Shown in pieces: positions 62,903 through 64,000 of a DNA stretch of 64,000 nt (position 1 is the stretch's first letter; every line of letters begins with the position of its first letter). The DNA comes from Deinococcus metalli (GTDB lineage: Bacteria; Deinococcota; Deinococci; Deinococcales; Deinococcaceae), in assembly GCF_014201805.1 (NCBI RefSeq), contig NZ_JACHFK010000017.1:1-64000 (forward strand), written 5' to 3'. A program made the position numbers and the translations under genes. Under the pieces are notes generated by a model. That model did not search any database. It saw only the letters and a list, made by a program, of their open reading frames with translations, and was not told the origin of the DNA.

Positions 62903-63421
62903 ATGCGCCGCATCCTCGTGGTCGGTACGACCGGCAGCGGCAAGACCAGCTTCGCCCGGGCTCTCGCCGCCCGGCTGCGCGTGCCCCACGGTGAGCAGGA
63001 CGCGTGGAACCACCAGCCCGGGTGGCAGCCGGCCGCCCCGGAGGAGTTCCGGGCGCAGGTCGCGGCCTTCACGGCTCACCGCGCGTGGGTCATGGACGGC
63101 AACTACGGCAAGGCCCGCGACATCGGGTGGGCGCGCGCCGACACCGTGGTGTGGCTGGACTACCCGGGCCCCGTCGTGTTCTGGCGGGTGCTGACCCGCA
63201 CGCTGCGGCGCGTGACGACCCGGGAAGTGCTGTGGAACGGCAACCGTGAGACCCTGCTCACCGCCGTGCGGCCCGACAGTCCGGTGCCGTGGTTTTTCCG
63301 CACCCACTGGCGCCGTCGCCGTGAGATGCCCGGTCTGGTCGCGGCGTACCCGCACCTCACGCTGGTGCACCTGCGCACGCCGGCCCACGCGCGGTCGTGG
63401 CTGGCGTCGCTTCCAGAGTGA
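62903..63421 (+). CDS. small P-loop NTPase (adenylate kinase-like, FlaR-type)
   Basis: The 172-aa protein starts MRRILVVGTTGSGKTSFARAL (Walker A GTTGSGKTS). It shows a Walker-B-like VVWLDYPGPVVFWRVLTRTL, an Arg-rich segment, and the lid-like HWRRRREMPGLVAAYPHL. This pattern belongs to small kinase-like proteins sometimes called DNA topology modulation protein FlaR or uncharacterised adenylate kinase-like proteins. The substrate is unknown. GGGAGG lies directly before the ATG, too near for a normal ribosome binding site. Confidence 0.85.
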   Translation: MRRILVVGTTGSGKTSFARALAARLRVPHGEQDAWNHQPGWQPAAPEEFRAQVAAFTAHRAWVMDGNYGKARDIGWARADTVVWLDYPGPVVFWRVLTRTLRRVTTREVLWNGNRETLLTAVRPDSPVPWFFRTHWRRRREMPGLVAAYPHLTLVHLRTPAHARSWLASLPE

Positions 63422-63433
63422 CGGACGGCCCGC

Positions 63434-64000
63434 TCAGCGGTACTCGACCAGCAGCGGCCGGTGGTCGCTCTGGTCCACGGCCAGCACCGTGGCGCGCGTC
63501 GCCGTCAGGCCGCGCGCGAACTGGTGGTCGATGCGGGCGGACAGCTGAGGGAACGACCAGCCCGGCCCACGGCCGGCGGTGTCGTGCGCGTCCGGCCCAA
63601 CCGCGCGGATGAACTGCCGGTACGCCAGGCCGCGCGGCGGGGTGTTCAGGTCGCCGCCCAGTACCAGCGGGCCGCGTTCGGCGTTCACGATGTCCAGCAC
63701 CGTCTTGATCTGTGCGGCGCGCATGGCCAGGCTGGGCCGGATCAAGCTGAAGTCGCCGCGCGGCGCGTCCCCGAACTTCAGCCGGCCGGGGTGGGCATTC
63801 ACGACCGTCAGCGGCACGCCCCGCCACGCCACGCGGGTGACCAGCACCTGCCGCCAGTCCGACGGGTAGTTCACGCGCCGGAACGACTCGACCGGCAGGC
63901 GCGTCAGGGTGGTCGTCTCATAGCCCCGCTGCACGGAGTAGCCGGGCAGGCGGCGGAGCAGCTCGGCGTCGAAGCCGGGCGCCGCGAAGTTCGCTTCCTG
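63434..64000 (-). CDS. endonuclease/exonuclease/phosphatase family protein (partial)
   Basis: The frame is open from the window edge at 64000 to a stop at 63434; the start lies outside. The visible 188 residues begin QEANFAAPGFDAELL, where QEAN is the Glu-containing EEP motif that binds metal. VVNAHPGRL, GGDLNTPPRG, and the last active-site Asp-His in DQSDHRPLLVEYR are clear. EEP proteins cut nucleic acids, phospholipid head groups or inositol phosphates. The most 5' ATG seen in the window is not the true start. Confidence 0.9.
   Translation of the reverse strand, partial: QEANFAAPGFDAELLRRLPGYSVQRGYETTTLTRLPVESFRRVNYPSDWRQVLVTRVAWRGVPLTVVNAHPGRLKFGDAPRGDFSLIRPSLAMRAAQIKTVLDIVNAERGPLVLGGDLNTPPRGLAYRQFIRAVGPDAHDTAGRGPGWSFPQLSARIDHQFARGLTATRATVLAVDQSDHRPLLVEYR

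Overview
The window is a high-GC bacterial chromosome segment that almost certainly comes from a Deinococcus species. The diagnostic genes are an S-layer protein of the SlpA type (SLH domain plus large beta-barrel), the DdrO repressor of the radiation/desiccation response, a second SLH protein, trehalose synthase, and futalosine hydrolase. Many genes also begin with a TANNNT -10 box only 5 to 9 nt before the start codon, which is the leaderless-mRNA arrangement known in Deinococcus. I cannot name the species. No insertion sequence, prophage, CRISPR array or plasmid replication gene is visible; this is ordinary core and accessory chromosome.

Layout. Positions 1-215 hold the 3' end of a 5S rRNA and tRNA-Gly. 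Next come tgt, slpA, ppaC, folC, an M32 carboxypeptidase, a small protein divergent from ddrO, ddrO, and tig. From 12.4 to 18.4 kb lies a fatty-acid synthesis cluster: two tandem fabH genes, fabD, an embedded lipoprotein gene, fabG, acpP and fabF. It is followed by ppk, a GNAT gene, an aldo/keto reductase-epimerase pair, rpsA (ribosomal protein S1) and tRNA-Gln. From 25.5 to 30.7 kb a minus-strand operon (two cupins, a PLP decarboxylase, a CatE-like VOC dioxygenase and an Acs-like acyl-CoA ligase) looks like an uncharacterised catabolic unit. Next come a DUF3291-SnoaL fusion, treS-mqnB, two small leaderless genes, tdh, dnaJ, prs, an unknown membrane protein and a second CatE-like gene.

From 43 to 49.7 kb lie a two-component system with a PDZ-like sensor, a FAS1-like secreted protein, a Rieske protein, a disordered protein and an ankyrin protein. 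The rest holds an alpha-glucosidase, a thiolase, recJ-lapA, the second SLH/collagen-like/beta-barrel protein, a nucleoside phosphorylase-enoyl-CoA hydratase-HD hydrolase run, greA, a PQQ-type sugar dehydrogenase, a small P-loop kinase-like protein, and an EEP-family hydrolase cut by the window edge.

Common themes are envelope building (two SLH barrel proteins, several secreted proteins or lipoproteins), lipid metabolism (the fab cluster, thiolase, enoyl-CoA hydratase, Acs-like ligase), alpha-glucan/trehalose metabolism, and stress response (ddrO, dnaJ, tig, recJ, ppk). The most interesting signals are: a promoter-operator palindrome duplicated with the fabH genes; a shared CTCATATGAGTA palindrome in front of slpA and of an unknown membrane protein; the candidate ddrO operator; the catabolic operon; the SLH-collagen-barrel protein; and several perfect long palindromes between genes. 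All functional calls rest on reading protein motifs by eye and on recalled family knowledge; no database search was run.
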